A stretch of 64,000 bases of DNA, taken from the NCBI RefSeq assembly GCF_018130245.1, contig NZ_JAFCKP010000017.1:106954-170953 (forward strand). Direction: 5' to 3'. The notes under the pieces were generated by a model. It was not told where the DNA came from, searched no databases, and saw only the letters and a list, made by a program, of their open reading frames with translations. Both the position numbers and the translations under genes were made by a program. How positions within the stretch are numbered: position 1 is the stretch's first letter; each line of letters starts with the position of its first letter. This DNA is from Bradyrhizobium sp. SZCCT0231. GTDB taxonomy: Bacteria; Pseudomonadota; Alphaproteobacteria; Rhizobiales; Xanthobacteraceae. Of the stretch, positions 53,025 to 62,052 are shown one piece after another.

Positions 53025-54320
53025 TCAGGCCTTTTGCGAGATGCGCAGCGCTTGGTTGAGGTCGTCGATGATATCGCTTGCCGTCTCGATGCCGACCGAG
53101 AGCCGCACCAGCTCCTCGCCGACGCCGGCGGCCTTGAGCTGCTCGGCGTCCATCTGCTGATGCGTGGTCGAGGCGGGATGAATCACCAGCGTCTTGGCAT
53201 CGCCGACATTGGCGAGATGGCTGATCATGCGCAGCTGTTCGATGAACTTGCGCCCCGCGGGCCGGCCACCCTTGATGCCGAAGGAGACGATCGAACCGGC
53301 GCCGCGCGGCAGCAGCGTCTTGGCGAGCTGATAGTCGGGATGGGTCTCCAGCGACGGATGCAGCACCCAGTCGACAGCCTTGTTGGACTTCAGCGCCTCC
53401 AGCACCAGGTGCGTGTTCTGCATGTGGCGATCCATGCGGACGCCCAGCGTTTCCACGCCCTGCAATAGCTGGAATGCGTTGGTCGGCGACAGGCAGGCGC
53501 CGAAATCGCGCAGGCCTTCGGTGCGGGCGCGCATGATGAAGGCGGCCGTGCCGAACTGCTCGTCGAAGACGATGCCGTGATAGCCGCCATAGGGCTCGGT
53601 CAGCACGCCGAACTTGCCGGAGCCGCGCCAGTCGAAGCGGCCGCCATCAATGATCGCGCCGCCGATCGCGATGCCGTGGCCGCCAATCCATTTGGTCGCC
53701 GAATGCATCACGATGTCGGCACCCAGCTCGATCGGGCGGCTGAGATAGGGCGTTGCAAAGGTGTTGTCGATCAGCAGCGGAATCTTGGCCTCATGCGCGA
53801 TCGCCGCGACTTTGGGAATGTCGAGCACCTCGAGCCCGGGGTTGCCGATGGTCTCGCCGATCACGAGCTTCGTGTTCGGCTTGATCGCCGACCGGAACGC
53901 GTCGAGATCGCGTGGTTTCACAAATGTCGTGGTGATGCCGAAGCGCGGCAGCGTGTGCGCCAAGAGGTTGATGGTGCCGCCATAGAGCGAGCTCGACGCC
54001 ACGATGTGGTCGCCGGCATTGAGCAGCGTCGCGATGGCCAGGTGCATCGCCGCCTGGCCGCTTGCGGTGCAGATCGCACCGACGCCGCCTTCCAGCGCGG
54101 CGAGCCGCTCCTCCAGCACGCCGGTCGTGGGATTGGAGATGCGGGTATAGATGTGGCCGGCGCGCTCCAGGTTGAACAGCGCGGCGGCGTGGTCGGAATC
54201 CTGGAACACGTAGGACGTGGTCTGGTAGATCGGCACCGCCCGGGCGCCGGTCGTGGGATCCGGATGCTGGCCCGCATGCAGGCTCAGGGTCTCGAAGGCA
54301 GGCGGTTTTGGTGCGGGCAT
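53025..54320 (-). CDS. metY: O-acetylhomoserine aminocarboxypropyltransferase (sulfhydrylase)
   Basis: The 431-residue PLP enzyme makes homocysteine from O-acetyl- or O-succinylhomoserine and sulfide. It has FETLSLHAGQHPDPTTGARAVPIYQTTSYVF, YTRISNPTTGVLEERLAALEGG, the PLP lysine in MHSATKWIGGHG and LSVGIETASDIIDDL, all typical of MetY. Length (~430) separates it from the shorter MetZ/MetB group. The ATG at 54320 was chosen from the family N-terminus. It is the head of an operon with the hydrolase and adds to the sulfur theme of this region. I saw no SAM riboswitch upstream. Confidence 0.92.
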   Translation of the reverse strand: MPAPKPPAFETLSLHAGQHPDPTTGARAVPIYQTTSYVFQDSDHAAALFNLERAGHIYTRISNPTTGVLEERLAALEGGVGAICTASGQAAMHLAIATLLNAGDHIVASSSLYGGTINLLAHTLPRFGITTTFVKPRDLDAFRSAIKPNTKLVIGETIGNPGLEVLDIPKVAAIAHEAKIPLLIDNTFATPYLSRPIELGADIVMHSATKWIGGHGIAIGGAIIDGGRFDWRGSGKFGVLTEPYGGYHGIVFDEQFGTAAFIMRARTEGLRDFGACLSPTNAFQLLQGVETLGVRMDRHMQNTHLVLEALKSNKAVDWVLHPSLETHPDYQLAKTLLPRGAGSIVSFGIKGGRPAGRKFIEQLRMISHLANVGDAKTLVIHPASTTHQQMDAEQLKAAGVGEELVRLSVGIETASDIIDDLNQALRISQKA

Positions 54321-54405
54321 GCGTGGCCTCGTTGGTCGGTCGGCGGAGGGGGCGTTGTGCCACAAAAATGCGTATGAAGTCAGCCATTGACAGCGCCGCG
54401 TTCGC

Positions 54406-54440
54406 GGTGCGCCCCCTCGCCCCGCTTGCGGGGAGAGGCG
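54406..54440. repeat. GC-rich hairpin repeat, family C, short copy
   Basis: GGTGCGCCCCCTCGCCCCGC runs into TTGCGGGGAGAGGCG, a stem of about 10 bp. The same start and stem pattern occurs in the full element at 60071-60194. It lies between the IclR and metY genes. Confidence 0.7.
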
Positions 54441-54470
54441 AAGGACCGCCGGCTGAGCGCTGGACTGTGA

Positions 54471-55271
54471 TTACCCCCCAATCGCCTGCTCGATGATCCG
54501 CGCCTCCCGCAGCAGAATCTCCGCCACCTCCTGCTCGCGCCTTGGCCCAAGCCTCGTGCGAACGGCGGAGACGGTCATCGCCGCGGCGGGCTGCCCGTCC
54601 GGAGTCTTGATCCAGGTCGAGATCGATTTCGTCCCCTGCACCAGGCCGATCTCTCTCATGCCGTATCCCAGCCGTCGCGCGGCGGTGACCTCGCCGAGCA
54701 CCGTCGCGACGTCGGTCCGGTAAGCCTCGAACCGCTTCTCGTTCGCTGCGACGATCTTGCGCGCCTCCGGCGCCGGCATCGCGGCGAGGATGGCGACGCC
54801 GGCGCTGGAGACGCCGAGCGGCCGGCGCGCGCCGATCTCGATCGACAGCACCTGGATCGGATAGATTCCGATCCGGCGATCGACGCAGAGCGTGTCGTTG
54901 CCGGTGCGCACCGTCAGGAACAGCGTGTCGCCGATTTCGGTGGAGGCACGTTGCAGCGACGGATTGGCGGCGATCTGCAGCCGCGACGGCCGCGGCCGTG
55001 CCAGCGCCAGTTCCGGCACCTGGTTGCCGATCGCGTAGCGGCCGCTCCTGCCATGTCGCTCGACGATGCCTTCCTCGATCAGCACGTGGACGATCCGATG
55101 TACGGTCGGGCGGGTGAGGCCCGTCGCCCGGACCACCTCGGCCAATGGCACACCGTCTTCGCGACCCGCAGCAAGGATGCGCAGCACCGCGAGCGCGCGC
55201 CGGATCGCCTGTGCGCCCTGTCGCGGTTCCACGGCGCTGCGGGCGGATTTCGCTGAACGTCTCTTGTCCAT
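54471..55271 (-). CDS. IclR family transcriptional regulator
   Basis: The 266-residue protein has the IclR winged helix (PLAEVVRATGLTRPTVHRIVHVLIEEGIVERHGRSGRYAIG in outline, residues ~40-80) and the GAF-like effector domain (DTLFLTVRTGNDTLCVDRRIG, then PLGVSSAGVAILAA and VSAVRTRL). It is divergent from the Bug binding protein and aromatic catabolic genes at 55413-60029 and probably controls them in response to a pathway intermediate. The ATG at 55271 sits inside a 23-bp palindrome that also contains a TATTAT, so a start slightly downstream is possible. Confidence 0.9.
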   Translation of the reverse strand: MDKRRSAKSARSAVEPRQGAQAIRRALAVLRILAAGREDGVPLAEVVRATGLTRPTVHRIVHVLIEEGIVERHGRSGRYAIGNQVPELALARPRPSRLQIAANPSLQRASTEIGDTLFLTVRTGNDTLCVDRRIGIYPIQVLSIEIGARRPLGVSSAGVAILAAMPAPEARKIVAANEKRFEAYRTDVATVLGEVTAARRLGYGMREIGLVQGTKSISTWIKTPDGQPAAAMTVSAVRTRLGPRREQEVAEILLREARIIEQAIGG

Positions 55272-55284
55272 AATATGGACAAGA
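55262..55284. promoter_or_regulatory. 23-bp perfect palindrome at the IclR start (candidate operator)
   Basis: TCTTGTCCATA, one central base, then TATGGACAAGA: arms of 11 bp match exactly. It overlaps the IclR start codon and, on the minus strand, contains TATTAT, a good -10 match. It lies about 130 bases upstream of the divergent catabolic operon, so one site could serve autorepression and operon control. Confidence 0.7.
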
Positions 55285-55412
55285 ACGCCACAATTAGCTC
55301 GACAGGGCAAGCGCGCATCTGGAGATTGCGCTCGAATCGGAATGCCTTTTGAGCTGTCTTGCGCGACGTCAGGGCGTTCGAAGTGAGTTGGAAGCGCTGC
55401 CGGGAGGTTAAC

Positions 55413-56378
55413 ATGAGATTAATCTGGATTGCCATAGCTGCCGTCACTGCGATGCTGGCCGCGCCGGCGTCGGGCCAGCAATGGCCGGCGCGCAACGTCA
55501 AGCTGATCGTGCCCTATCCCGCCGGCGGCAACGTCGACAGCGCCGCGCGCATCGTCGCCGACAAGCTCCAGGAAAAGCTCGGCCAACCCTTCGTCATCGA
55601 GAACAAGGCGGGCGCCGGCGGCATGATCGCGGGCGAAGCCTTCGCGAAGTCGGCGCCCGACGGCTACACGCTGTTCGTCGGCGCCAACGGCCCGGTGCTG
55701 TTCGCGACCGAGATCAACAAGCGCGAAGCCTATAACTGGAAAAAGGACTTCATGCCGATCTCGACGATCTCGATGACGCCGCTGGTGCTCGAGGTTCATC
55801 CGTCGGTGCAGGCGACCACGCTCAAGGAGTTTCTCGATCTCGCCAAGCGCGAGCCCGGCAAGCTGACCATGGCTTCGCCCGGCCCCGGCACCACCAATCA
55901 TCTGCTCAGCGAGCTGATGCAGTCCAGCCTCGAGCTGCAATGGGTCACGGCGCATTACCGCGGCAATGCGCCGGCCATCAACGATCTCCTGGGCGGCCAG
56001 GTGCAGTTCGCGTTCGACCAGCTCACGGTCAGCCTGCAGCACATCAAGGCCGGTCTGTTCCGCGCGCTCGCCGTCACCTCACCGCATCGCCTGAAGTCGC
56101 TGCCGGACGTGCCGACCTTCGCCGAGCTCGGCTACAAGGATCTCGACGGCCAGACCTTTACCGGCCTGTTCGCGCCATCAGGCACGCCGGCGCCGATCGT
56201 CGACAAGCTGCACGAGACGCTGGTTGCGATCCTGAAGGACCCCGCCGTGATCGACAAGTTCGAAAAGCTCGGCGGCGAAGCCACGCCGATGACGCCGGGC
56301 GAATTCAAGGCCTATCTCGAGCGCGAGGACGCCAAGTGGATTCCGGTGGTGCGCAAGGCCAATATCAGGGCGGATTGA
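55413..56378 (+). CDS. Bug-type tripartite tricarboxylate transporter substrate-binding protein
   Basis: The 321-residue periplasmic protein has a signal peptide (LIWIAIAAVTAMLAAPASG) and Bug family motifs: WPARNVKLIVPYPAGGNVDSAAR, FVIENKAGAGGMIAGEAFAKSAPDGYTL, TLKEFLDLAKREPGKL, and HYRGNAPAINDLLGGQVQFAFD. GGGAGG precedes the ATG. The tctA/tctB-type membrane genes are not nearby, as is usual for Bug proteins, which often are solitary receptors. It probably binds the aromatic acid or intermediate handled by the genes behind it. Confidence 0.92.
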   Translation: MRLIWIAIAAVTAMLAAPASGQQWPARNVKLIVPYPAGGNVDSAARIVADKLQEKLGQPFVIENKAGAGGMIAGEAFAKSAPDGYTLFVGANGPVLFATEINKREAYNWKKDFMPISTISMTPLVLEVHPSVQATTLKEFLDLAKREPGKLTMASPGPGTTNHLLSELMQSSLELQWVTAHYRGNAPAINDLLGGQVQFAFDQLTVSLQHIKAGLFRALAVTSPHRLKSLPDVPTFAELGYKDLDGQTFTGLFAPSGTPAPIVDKLHETLVAILKDPAVIDKFEKLGGEATPMTPGEFKAYLEREDAKWIPVVRKANIRAD

Positions 56379-56381
56379 TCG

Positions 56382-56999
56382 ATGCGGATCGATCCCACCG
56401 AGCTCGGTGCCGAGCGCATCTACCGGCTGATGACCGGCATCGTGGTGCCGCGCCCGATCGCCTGGGTGGCGAGCCTGTCGCGCAGCGGCGTGCTTAACCT
56501 CGCCCCCTTCAGCGCCTTCACCTTCGTCTCGCAGAAGCCGCCGATGCTCGCCATCAGCGTCGGCCGCAAGGGCGCCGACTACAAGGACACCGCGCACAAC
56601 ATCCTCGATACCGAGGAATATGTGATCCACATCGCCGACACTCCGCTGATGTCGGCGGTGCACGACAGCTCCGTCGAGCATCCGCCTGAGATCAGCGAGG
56701 TCGAGCATCTCGGGCTGGAGACGCTGCCCTGCGAGCGCATCAAGGTGCGCCGGCTCGCCGCCGCGCCGGTCGCGATGGAGTGCCGTTTCCGGCAGTGCCT
56801 CGAATTCGGTGATGCGAAGAGCCGGCTCATCGTCGGCGAGGTCGTCATGTTCCACATCCGCGACGGCCTCGTGAATGACGGCAAGGTCGAGACCAAGGCG
56901 CTCGACCCGATCGCACGCATCGGCGGCCCGCGTTACGCCCGCCTCGGCGAGATCGTGACGCTCAACACCGTCTTCCAGACGCCCAAATCGAAAGACTGA
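56382..56999 (+). CDS. Flavin reductase family protein
   Basis: The 205-residue split-barrel flavoprotein has RLMTGIVVPRPIAWVASLSRSG, LNLAPFSAFTFVSQKPPMLAISVG and KDTAHNILDTEEYVIHI, as in flavin reductase-like proteins of the DIM6/NTAB type that occur in catabolic operons. It starts three bases after the Bug gene. It could supply reduced flavin to a monooxygenase or act as an FMN store; no monooxygenase is in the cluster. Confidence 0.88.
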   Translation: MRIDPTELGAERIYRLMTGIVVPRPIAWVASLSRSGVLNLAPFSAFTFVSQKPPMLAISVGRKGADYKDTAHNILDTEEYVIHIADTPLMSAVHDSSVEHPPEISEVEHLGLETLPCERIKVRRLAAAPVAMECRFRQCLEFGDAKSRLIVGEVVMFHIRDGLVNDGKVETKALDPIARIGGPRYARLGEIVTLNTVFQTPKSKD

Positions 57000-57052
57000 G
57001 CGCGCGGGTCTGTCTCGGGCCCAGCTGCCTCAAGATCATTGGAGGAAATACA

Positions 57053-57913
57053 ATGCGACTCCTGAGCTATCTCGTGGACGGCGAGCCGCGCTACGGCGCG
57101 GCCGTCGAAGGCGGCGTGGTCGATCTGACCAAGCGCATCGGCCGCGACTTTTCCGATGTGAAGGCGCTGATCGCGGCGAATGCGCTCGCCGATGCGCAGG
57201 AGGTCGTCGCCGGACAGAAGCCGGACTATACGCTGGACAAGCTCGTCCTGCTGCCGCCGGTGCTGGCGCCGGAGAAGCTCTGGTGCATCGGCGTCAACTA
57301 CGCCGAGCGCAATGCCGAATATAAAGACAGTTCGGACCTGCCCAAATATCCCAGCCTGTTCGTCCGCAGCATGTCCTCGATGACCGGCTCCGGCCAGCCG
57401 ATCGAGAAGCCCAAGGTTTCGGACCAGCTCGACTATGAAGGCGAGCTGGTCATCGTGATCGGGCAGGGCGGTCGCCACATCCCGCGGGAGAAAGCCTGGT
57501 CGCACATCTTCGGCATGACGCTGTGCAACGAGGGCACGATTCGCGACTGGCTGCGCCACGGCAAGTTCAACGTCACGCAGGGCAAGAACTTCGACCGTTC
57601 CGGCAGCATCGGCCCGTGGATCGTCACGGCGGACGAGCTCGATCCGCGCGGTCCGCACGACATCGTCACGCGCGTCAACGGCGAGGTGCGGCAGCAGGAC
57701 ACGACGGAACGGCTGATGTTTCCGTTCGACTTCCTGATCTCCTATCTCTCCACCTTCGCCACGCTCAAGCCCGGCGACATGATCGTGACGGGCACGCCGA
57801 CCGGCGCGGGCGCGCGCTTCGATCCGCCGCGCTGGCTGAAGGTCGGCGATGTCGTCGAGGTCGAGTCGAGCCGCATCGGCGTGCTCCGTAACACCGTGGC
57901 CGCGGAGCAATAG
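57053..57913 (+). CDS. Fumarylacetoacetate hydrolase family protein
   Basis: The 286-residue protein has the FAH fold motifs: LWCIGVNYAERNAEY, SLFVRSMSSMTGSGQPIEKP, LDYEGELVIVIGQGGRHIP (metal-binding Glu residues), HIFGMTLCNEGTIRDW and ISYLSTFATLKPGDMIVTGTPTGAG. Family members open or decarboxylate oxo-acids after ring cleavage. The next gene encodes a hydratase, as in the HpaG-HpaH pair of homoprotocatechuate breakdown. An AGGAGG-like GGAGG sits upstream of the ATG. Confidence 0.9.
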   Translation: MRLLSYLVDGEPRYGAAVEGGVVDLTKRIGRDFSDVKALIAANALADAQEVVAGQKPDYTLDKLVLLPPVLAPEKLWCIGVNYAERNAEYKDSSDLPKYPSLFVRSMSSMTGSGQPIEKPKVSDQLDYEGELVIVIGQGGRHIPREKAWSHIFGMTLCNEGTIRDWLRHGKFNVTQGKNFDRSGSIGPWIVTADELDPRGPHDIVTRVNGEVRQQDTTERLMFPFDFLISYLSTFATLKPGDMIVTGTPTGAGARFDPPRWLKVGDVVEVESSRIGVLRNTVAAEQ

Positions 57914-57916
57914 ATC

Positions 57917-58720
57917 ATGCTGGATGTTGCGACGATCGAACGCCTTGCCGCGCGCCTCGACGAAGCCGAGCGCACCAAGGCGCTGATCCCGATGTTCTCG
58001 AAAGAGTACCCCGACTTCAGCATCGAGGATGCCTACGCCATCCAGCGCGCCTGGACGAAGCTCCAGCTCGGCCGCGGCCGCGTCATCAAGGGCCACAAGA
58101 TCGGCCTGACCTCGAAGGCGATGCAGAATGCGGTCGGCATCAATGAGCCCGATTACGGCGTGCTGTTCGCCGACATGTTCTATGCCGACGCCACGCCTGT
58201 TCCATTCGACCGCTTCCACGCGCCGCGCATCGAGGTCGAGCTCGCGTTCGTGCTGAAGGCGCCGCTGCGCGGGCCCGATTGCACCATCTTCGACGTACTC
58301 AACGCCACCGATTACGTCACGCCCGCGCTGGAGATTCTGGAGACGCGCATGCATCGCGTCGATCCTGAAACGGGCAAGACGCGAAAGGTCATGGATACGA
58401 TCTCGGACAATGCGGCCAACGCCGCGCTGGTGCTCGGCGGCCGGCCGATCCGCCCGATGGATGCGGACCTGCGCTGGATCGGCGCGCTGCTGTTCCGCAA
58501 CGGCGAGGTCGAGGAGACCGGGCTTGCCGCCGGCGTGCTCAATCACCCCGCCAACGGCATCGCCTGGCTTGCCAACCGCCTCGCGCCGCACGACGAACAT
58601 CTCGCCGCCGGCGAGGTGGTGCTGGCGGGATCGTTCACGCGTCCGGTCGACATCCGCCGCGGCGACACCTTCCATGCCGACTACGGTGCCTTCGGCTCGG
58701 TGTCGTGCCAGTTCGTCTGA
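57917..58720 (+). CDS. 2-oxo-hepta-3-ene-1,7-dioate hydratase-like (HpaH family)
   Basis: The 267-residue protein has [35 protein letters not shown] in outline, [28 protein letters not shown] (metal-binding Glu residues) and [16 protein letters not shown], all typical of the MhpD/HpaH hydratases that add water to 2-hydroxypentadienoate-type products. It starts three bases after the FAH gene and should act right after it. Confidence 0.91.
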   Translation: MLDVATIERLAARLDEAERTKALIPMFSKEYPDFSIEDAYAIQRAWTKLQLGRGRVIKGHKIGLTSKAMQNAVGINEPDYGVLFADMFYADATPVPFDRFHAPRIEVELAFVLKAPLRGPDCTIFDVLNATDYVTPALEILETRMHRVDPETGKTRKVMDTISDNAANAALVLGGRPIRPMDADLRWIGALLFRNGEVEETGLAAGVLNHPANGIAWLANRLAPHDEHLAAGEVVLAGSFTRPVDIRRGDTFHADYGAFGSVSCQFV

Positions 58721-58745
58721 AGCAACAACAAGCAGGGAGCGCACC

Positions 58746-59141
58746 ATGACGGGTGAAACGCGGCGCAAGAGCATTCACATCGGCGGCTTCAAGCACGTCA
58801 ATCCGATCCCGAACGCCTGCCGCATCGGCAATCTCGTGATGTCGGGCGTCATCCTCGGCCGCGATCCTGCGACCAATGCGATGCCGGAGAGCCTCGACGC
58901 CCAGTGCGCCAACATGTTCGCGCACATGAAGGCGACGGTGGAGGCCGCCGGCGGCACCACCGACGACATCATCAAGATGACGGTGTGGTTGAAGGACCGC
59001 GGCAACCGCGGGCCCATCAATGTCGAATGGCTGAAGATGTTTCCGGACGAGCATTCCCGGCCCGCGCGCCATGCGCTGCCGATGGACAACATGGATGGCG
59101 GCGCGCTGGTGCAGTGCGACTTCACCGCCGTGATCGACTGA
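58746..59141 (+). CDS. RidA family protein
   Basis: The 131-residue trimeric-type protein has IGNLVMSGVILGRDP, MKATVEAAGGTTDDIIKMTVWLKD and PARHALPMDNMDGGALVQCDF. The arginine in the RPAR stretch matches the reactive-imine hydrolase position. In catabolic operons RidA-like proteins usually deaminate or tautomerise enamine/imine intermediates, so a nitrogen-containing aromatic substrate is possible. It starts 25 bases after the hydratase. Confidence 0.9.
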   Translation: MTGETRRKSIHIGGFKHVNPIPNACRIGNLVMSGVILGRDPATNAMPESLDAQCANMFAHMKATVEAAGGTTDDIIKMTVWLKDRGNRGPINVEWLKMFPDEHSRPARHALPMDNMDGGALVQCDFTAVID

Positions 59142-59153
59142 AGGAGCGTTTGC

Positions 59154-60029
59154 ATGCCGACCTATCTGCCGTTCGATCCCAATCCGCGCCGGCCGGTGAA
59201 GGCGCCGCCGCCCAAGACCATCGACAGCCAGTTCCACGTGCTGGGTCCCATCGACAAATATCCGGAGCGTCCCGGCGCCGCCTATCGGATGCCGACCGCG
59301 ACCTGGGAAGCGGCGCTGCGCATGCACAAGGCGCTCGGCATCGAGCGCGGCATCATCGTGCAGACCACGACCTACGGCGCCGACCACGCCGTCGTGCTCG
59401 ACGGGCTCAAAGCGATGGGCCCGAACTATCGCGGCTGCGCCAATGCCTTGGTGTTCGCCGAAGCGAGCGACTCTTATCTCGCCAAGCTGCATGACGCCGG
59501 CGTGCGCGGCGCCCGGTTCAGCTTCCGCCAGGAGCTCGGCGCGGTGCTGTCGGACGCCGATTTCGCCCGCGCCATCGCCCGCATCCGCGAGCTCGGCTGG
59601 TACGTCAAGATCCAGCCGGAGAAGGACGGCATCATGTCGAGCGTCGCCAAGTACGAGAATCTCGACGTCCCCGTGCTGATCGACCACATGGCGCGCCCTG
59701 ATCCGGAAGCCGGCAAGGCCGACCCGAACCTGCGCAAGATGCTGGAGCTGCTCGACAAGGGCAATTTCTGGGTCATGCTGTCGCTCGGCGAGAAGACCTC
59801 GAAGACCGGGGCTCCCTACGACGACGTGGTCCCGATCGCGCGTGCCTATATCGAGGCCGCTCCCGACCGCTGCGTCTGGGCCAGCGACTGGCCACATCCG
59901 GTCTCGGTGAAGCAGCCGCCCAACGACGCCGATCTGTTAGAGCTGATGTACCGCTACGCCCCCGACCAGACGGAGCTGGAGAAGATCCTGGTGCACAATC
60001 CGGCCAAGCTGTTTGGGTTTGCGGATTAG
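59154..60029 (+). CDS. Amidohydrolase family protein (2-pyrone-4,6-dicarboxylate lactonase-like)
   Basis: The 291-residue TIM-barrel protein has KTIDSQFHVLGPIDKYP (in place of the H-x-H motif it reads S-Q-F-H), IVQTTTYGADHAVVLDGLKAMGPNYRG, GARFSFRQEL, VPVLIDHMARPDP and RCVWASDWPHPVS. It fits COG3618 lactonases such as LigI. The single His at the first metal motif agrees with the metal-independent or low-metal subgroup. It is the last gene of the cluster and would open a lactone or pyrone. Confidence 0.88.
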   Translation: MPTYLPFDPNPRRPVKAPPPKTIDSQFHVLGPIDKYPERPGAAYRMPTATWEAALRMHKALGIERGIIVQTTTYGADHAVVLDGLKAMGPNYRGCANALVFAEASDSYLAKLHDAGVRGARFSFRQELGAVLSDADFARAIARIRELGWYVKIQPEKDGIMSSVAKYENLDVPVLIDHMARPDPEAGKADPNLRKMLELLDKGNFWVMLSLGEKTSKTGAPYDDVVPIARAYIEAAPDRCVWASDWPHPVSVKQPPNDADLLELMYRYAPDQTELEKILVHNPAKLFGFAD

Positions 60030-60070
60030 CGGGCGCGAGAGGATTGGGCTGAGCAGCTCGCCACGCGCGC

Positions 60071-60194
60071 GGTGCGCCCCCTCTCCCGCGTGCGGGAGAG
60101 GGTTGGGGTGAGGGCTCTTTCCTCTAGGGGATTGTCCTATTGCGGAGACACCCTCTCCCCAACCCTCCCCCGCAAGCGGGGGAGGGAGCGCACC
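60071..60194. repeat. GC-rich nested inverted repeat, family C, full copy
   Basis: Arms 60071-60115 and 60150-60194 (45 bases each) pair with seven mismatches, and each arm contains its own hairpin (CTCTCCCGC...GCGGGAGAG and CCTCCCCCGC...GCGGGGGAGG). It fills the gap between two convergent genes and may end transcription from both sides. Shorter relatives lie at 49718-49742 and 54406-54440. Confidence 0.85.
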
Positions 60195-60216
60195 TTCACC
60201 TTGGCGCGATCCCGCC

Positions 60217-61224
<1,008 letters not shown>

Positions 61225-61280
61225 GGGGGTACCGGGGGAGGAGGTATGGGCGATCAAGGCTCACATGTAGTGTCAGCGCG

Positions 61281-61343
61281 CAGGATGGGTAGAGCACTTG
61301 CGAAACCCATCCTGCCTCCGCGCAGAAAGCGCGATGGGTTTCT
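61281..61343. repeat. Palindromic repeat family B, copy 1 (partial)
   Basis: GGATGGGTAGAGCACTTGCG then AAACCCATC (from 61283) faces GATGGGTTTC at 61333-61342. It is a shortened member of the element that is complete at 61866-61956. Confidence 0.8.
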
Positions 61344-61377
61344 TGCCGCGGTCAGCGGCGGGGCGTAACCTCACGCA

Positions 61378-61854
61378 ATGACCGTCGCGGCCCCCGATCT
61401 GAAAGCGTTCCTGCTGGCGACGCCGTTCTTCGGCGGTCTCCCGGATACGAGCCTCGACCTGTTGATCTCGATGCTGGTCGAGTGCCGCTTCGATGCCAAC
61501 GCGACCGTCGTGGCCGAGGGCGAGCCGGGGCGCTCGATGTTCATCGTCAAATCTGGCCGGCTCGTGGTGAGCAAACGGACGAATTCGGGGCGCGTCGTCC
61601 CGATTTCCCGTCTGGAGCGTGGTGATTTCTTCGGCGAGATGACGTTGATCGAAATGCAGAACCGCTCCGCCACGGTGGTCGCGGAGGCGCCGACTGTGTT
61701 GTACGAGCTGACGGCCCAGAAGCTTTACGCGTGCTACAAGGCCGACATCCACGCCTATGTGATCGTCCTGCAGAACATCAATCGCGAGCTTTGCCGGCGG
61801 CTGCGCCGGGCAGACGATCGGTTTGCTGGACATCACGTGGGTGACGACAACTGA
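61378..61854 (+). CDS. Cyclic nucleotide-binding domain protein
   Basis: The 158-residue protein is a single cNMP-binding beta-roll: VAEGEPGRSMFIVKSGRLVV, then the phosphate-binding cassette region GDFFGEMTLIEMQNRSATVVAEAPT with the Glu and Arg that hold cyclic nucleotides. A C-terminal helix (INRELCRRLRRADDRF) ends it and there is no DNA-binding domain, so it is not a Crp-type regulator. It may sense cAMP or cGMP and act on a partner protein. No ribosome binding site is evident. Confidence 0.85.
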   Translation: MTVAAPDLKAFLLATPFFGGLPDTSLDLLISMLVECRFDANATVVAEGEPGRSMFIVKSGRLVVSKRTNSGRVVPISRLERGDFFGEMTLIEMQNRSATVVAEAPTVLYELTAQKLYACYKADIHAYVIVLQNINRELCRRLRRADDRFAGHHVGDDN

Positions 61855-61865
61855 TGATGTATAGC

Positions 61866-61956
61866 GCGTAGGATGGGTAGAGCACTTGCGAAACCCATCA
61901 TGTTTCTATTCGCGCGAAGGAATTGATGGGTTTCGCTTCGCTCTACCCATCCTACG
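61866..61956. repeat. Palindromic repeat family B, copy 2 (complete)
   Basis: Outer arms CGTAGGATGGGTAGAGC (61866-61882) and their exact reverse complement (61940-61956), plus inner arms GCGAAACCCATCA (61887-61899) and TGATGGGTTTCGC (61924-61936), make a nested perfect palindrome with a 24-base centre. Confidence 0.9.
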
Positions 61957-61982
61957 GCCTTTGTGCGCAAAATGGCGCGAGC

Positions 61983-62029
61983 CAAGGATCGTCGCAAGGA
62001 TCGTCGCAAGGATCGTCAGCAAGGATCGT
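61983..62029. repeat. 12-bp tandem repeat, about four copies
   Basis: CAAGGATCGTCG starts at 61983, 61995 and 62007, and a fourth CAAGGATCGT starts at 62020 after one extra base. It lies in the leader of the methyltransferase gene and could vary in copy number. Confidence 0.88.
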
Positions 62030-62052
62030 GATTGGGCTGGGAGGCTTCCAAG

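Noticed and set aside
54321-54470. SAM-II type riboswitch in front of metY
   Set aside because: The short leader shows none of the conserved SAM-II pseudoknot sequence; it contains instead a family C repeat hairpin and the in-frame upstream extension.
61983-62029. The 12-bp tandem repeats as a CRISPR-like or coding repeat
   Set aside because: Units are contiguous without spacers and lie outside the gene; they are a simple tandem duplication.
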